From Streptococcus parasanguinis (GTDB lineage Bacteria > Bacillota > Bacilli > Lactobacillales > Streptococcaceae), in contig JAGZZN010000001.1 in NCBI GenBank assembly GCA_018377375.1, positions 1 through 64,000 of the forward strand: 64,000 bases of DNA. Direction: 5' to 3'. Positions within the stretch are counted from its first letter, which is position 1, and each line of letters begins with the position of its first letter. Made by a program: the position numbers and the translations under genes. This document shows positions 63,587-64,000 of this stretch, in pieces. The notes below the pieces were generated by a model that did no database searches, was not told where the DNA came from, and saw only the letters and a list, made by a program, of their open reading frames with translations.

Positions 63587-63931
63587 ATGTTAATCAAAGT
63601 TGCTTCTGTATTATTTATTTTTTTAACGCTGATTCTGAGTGGCATCATTGTTCACCTCTTTAAGCTTCAAAAAAGAGGATGGCGATCGACCGATATTGCC
63701 TTTCCTTTATTTGCCCTAGAGTACTACCTGATCTCAGACAGCGTCTTTTATCACAGCCTCTTACCGCTGCTAGCTTTAAGCCTTTCGCTTTTAGCTTTGG
63801 GGCTAACGATTTATTTCTTAAAAAAGAAAAAGTGTTTTTATTACCCTAGATTTATCAAATACTTCTGGCGTGCTGGATTTCTAGTCACCTTCTTACTCTA
63901 TCTGATCTTAACAGCTAGTTTGTTTATTTAA
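63587..63931 (+). CDS. DUF3397 family membrane protein
   Basis: 114 residues, four membrane helices, basic loops (KKKKCF), ends LTASLFI. Function unknown; common in streptococci. The -10 TAGAAT (extended TGATAGAAT) ends six bases before the ATG, without SD, so leaderless translation is likely. Confidence 0.85.
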   Translation: MLIKVASVLFIFLTLILSGIIVHLFKLQKRGWRSTDIAFPLFALEYYLISDSVFYHSLLPLLALSLSLLALGLTIYFLKKKKCFYYPRFIKYFWRAGFLVTFLLYLILTASLFI

Positions 63932-63938
63932 TACTGAA

Positions 63939-63982
63939 AAAGATACCATCTTGCTTCATTTCGAGGTGGTATCTTTTTTTGA
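63939..63982 (+). terminator. Terminator of the DUF3397 gene
   Basis: AAAGATACCATCT and AGGTGGTATCTTT with T-run. Confidence 0.9.
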
Positions 63983-64000
63983 CCAACTACGACGATTTGA

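Noticed and set aside
1..64000. CRISPR array, prophage or rRNA operon
   Set aside because: No regularly spaced direct repeats, no phage structural genes and no rRNA-like sequences were seen.

Overview
The window looks like a chromosomal segment of a Streptococcus of the mitis/sanguinis type. The reasons are the vicRKX operon, divergent ccpA/pepQ, a streptococcal DUF3270 protein, an SPJ_0845-type 49-residue protein, the cpoA glycolipid pair, low-to-moderate GC, and short intergenic spaces packed with intrinsic terminators. S. parasanguinis or a close relative is a guess; nothing here fixes the species.

Layout from left to right. 1-3.4 kb: the end of an MFS transporter, the tRNA 5-hydroxyuridine pair trhP2/trhP1, and DUF3270. 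3.6-10 kb, mostly leftward: YtxH and DUF948 envelope proteins, lgt-hprK, a membrane protein with PspC, and SprT-tex. 10.2-13.7 kb, rightward: a small protein, an ArsP-like permease with a TIGR03943 partner, and zwf. 13.8-21.3 kb, leftward: ftsY, two HAD phosphatases, smc and rnc. 21.4-24.0 kb: an AT-rich accessory patch with a membrane-anchored protein, a broken XRE repressor, several tiny ORFs and a nucleoside-deoxyribosyltransferase/TIR-like protein. 24-28 kb: ybaN-like gene, a lipoprotein and vicXKR. 28.1-34.4 kb: a thrS-like remnant, a DUF389 protein, thrS behind a T-box, and two membrane glycolipid glycosyltransferases. 34.4-35.9 kb: an inserted methyltransferase/TetR pair. 36-41.4 kb: ccpA|pepQ, an Rrf2 regulator, a phosphoesterase and mntH. 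41.4-42.1 kb: an IS200 element. 42.3-50.4 kb: a TetR regulator with a Fur-like box, tehB, smpB, rnr, secG, rpmG, pmrA, coaE and mutM. 50.4-56.9 kb: era-dgkA-ybeY, a heterodimeric ABC exporter behind a leader peptide and two terminators, tRNA-Thr and a GNAT acetyltransferase. 57-64 kb: ald, phoH, yozE, cvfB, frr, pyrH, rplA-rplK and DUF3397.

The most unusual signal is a structured RNA-like element present three times (3591, 43242, 58296). All copies are on the + strand. Each has closing-stem arms, internal hairpins that change in a compensatory way between copies, and its own intrinsic terminator, and each sits at a convergent gene junction. Other notable points are pmrA, which has no normal start codon for its first 32 residues; an XRE gene whose second codon is a stop; several leader peptides in front of attenuator-like hairpins (ABC exporter, ald, thrS); three genes whose -10 box lies 6-7 bases from the ATG (leaderless candidates); and a methyltransferase/TetR cargo flanked by a direct repeat of a terminator arm.

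Most genes are housekeeping: tRNA and translation (thrS, rnc, smpB, rnr, frr, rplA, rplK, rpmG), secretion (ftsY, secG, lgt), chromosome (smc, mutM), and the envelope stress and carbon regulation circuits (vicRKX, hprK, ccpA).
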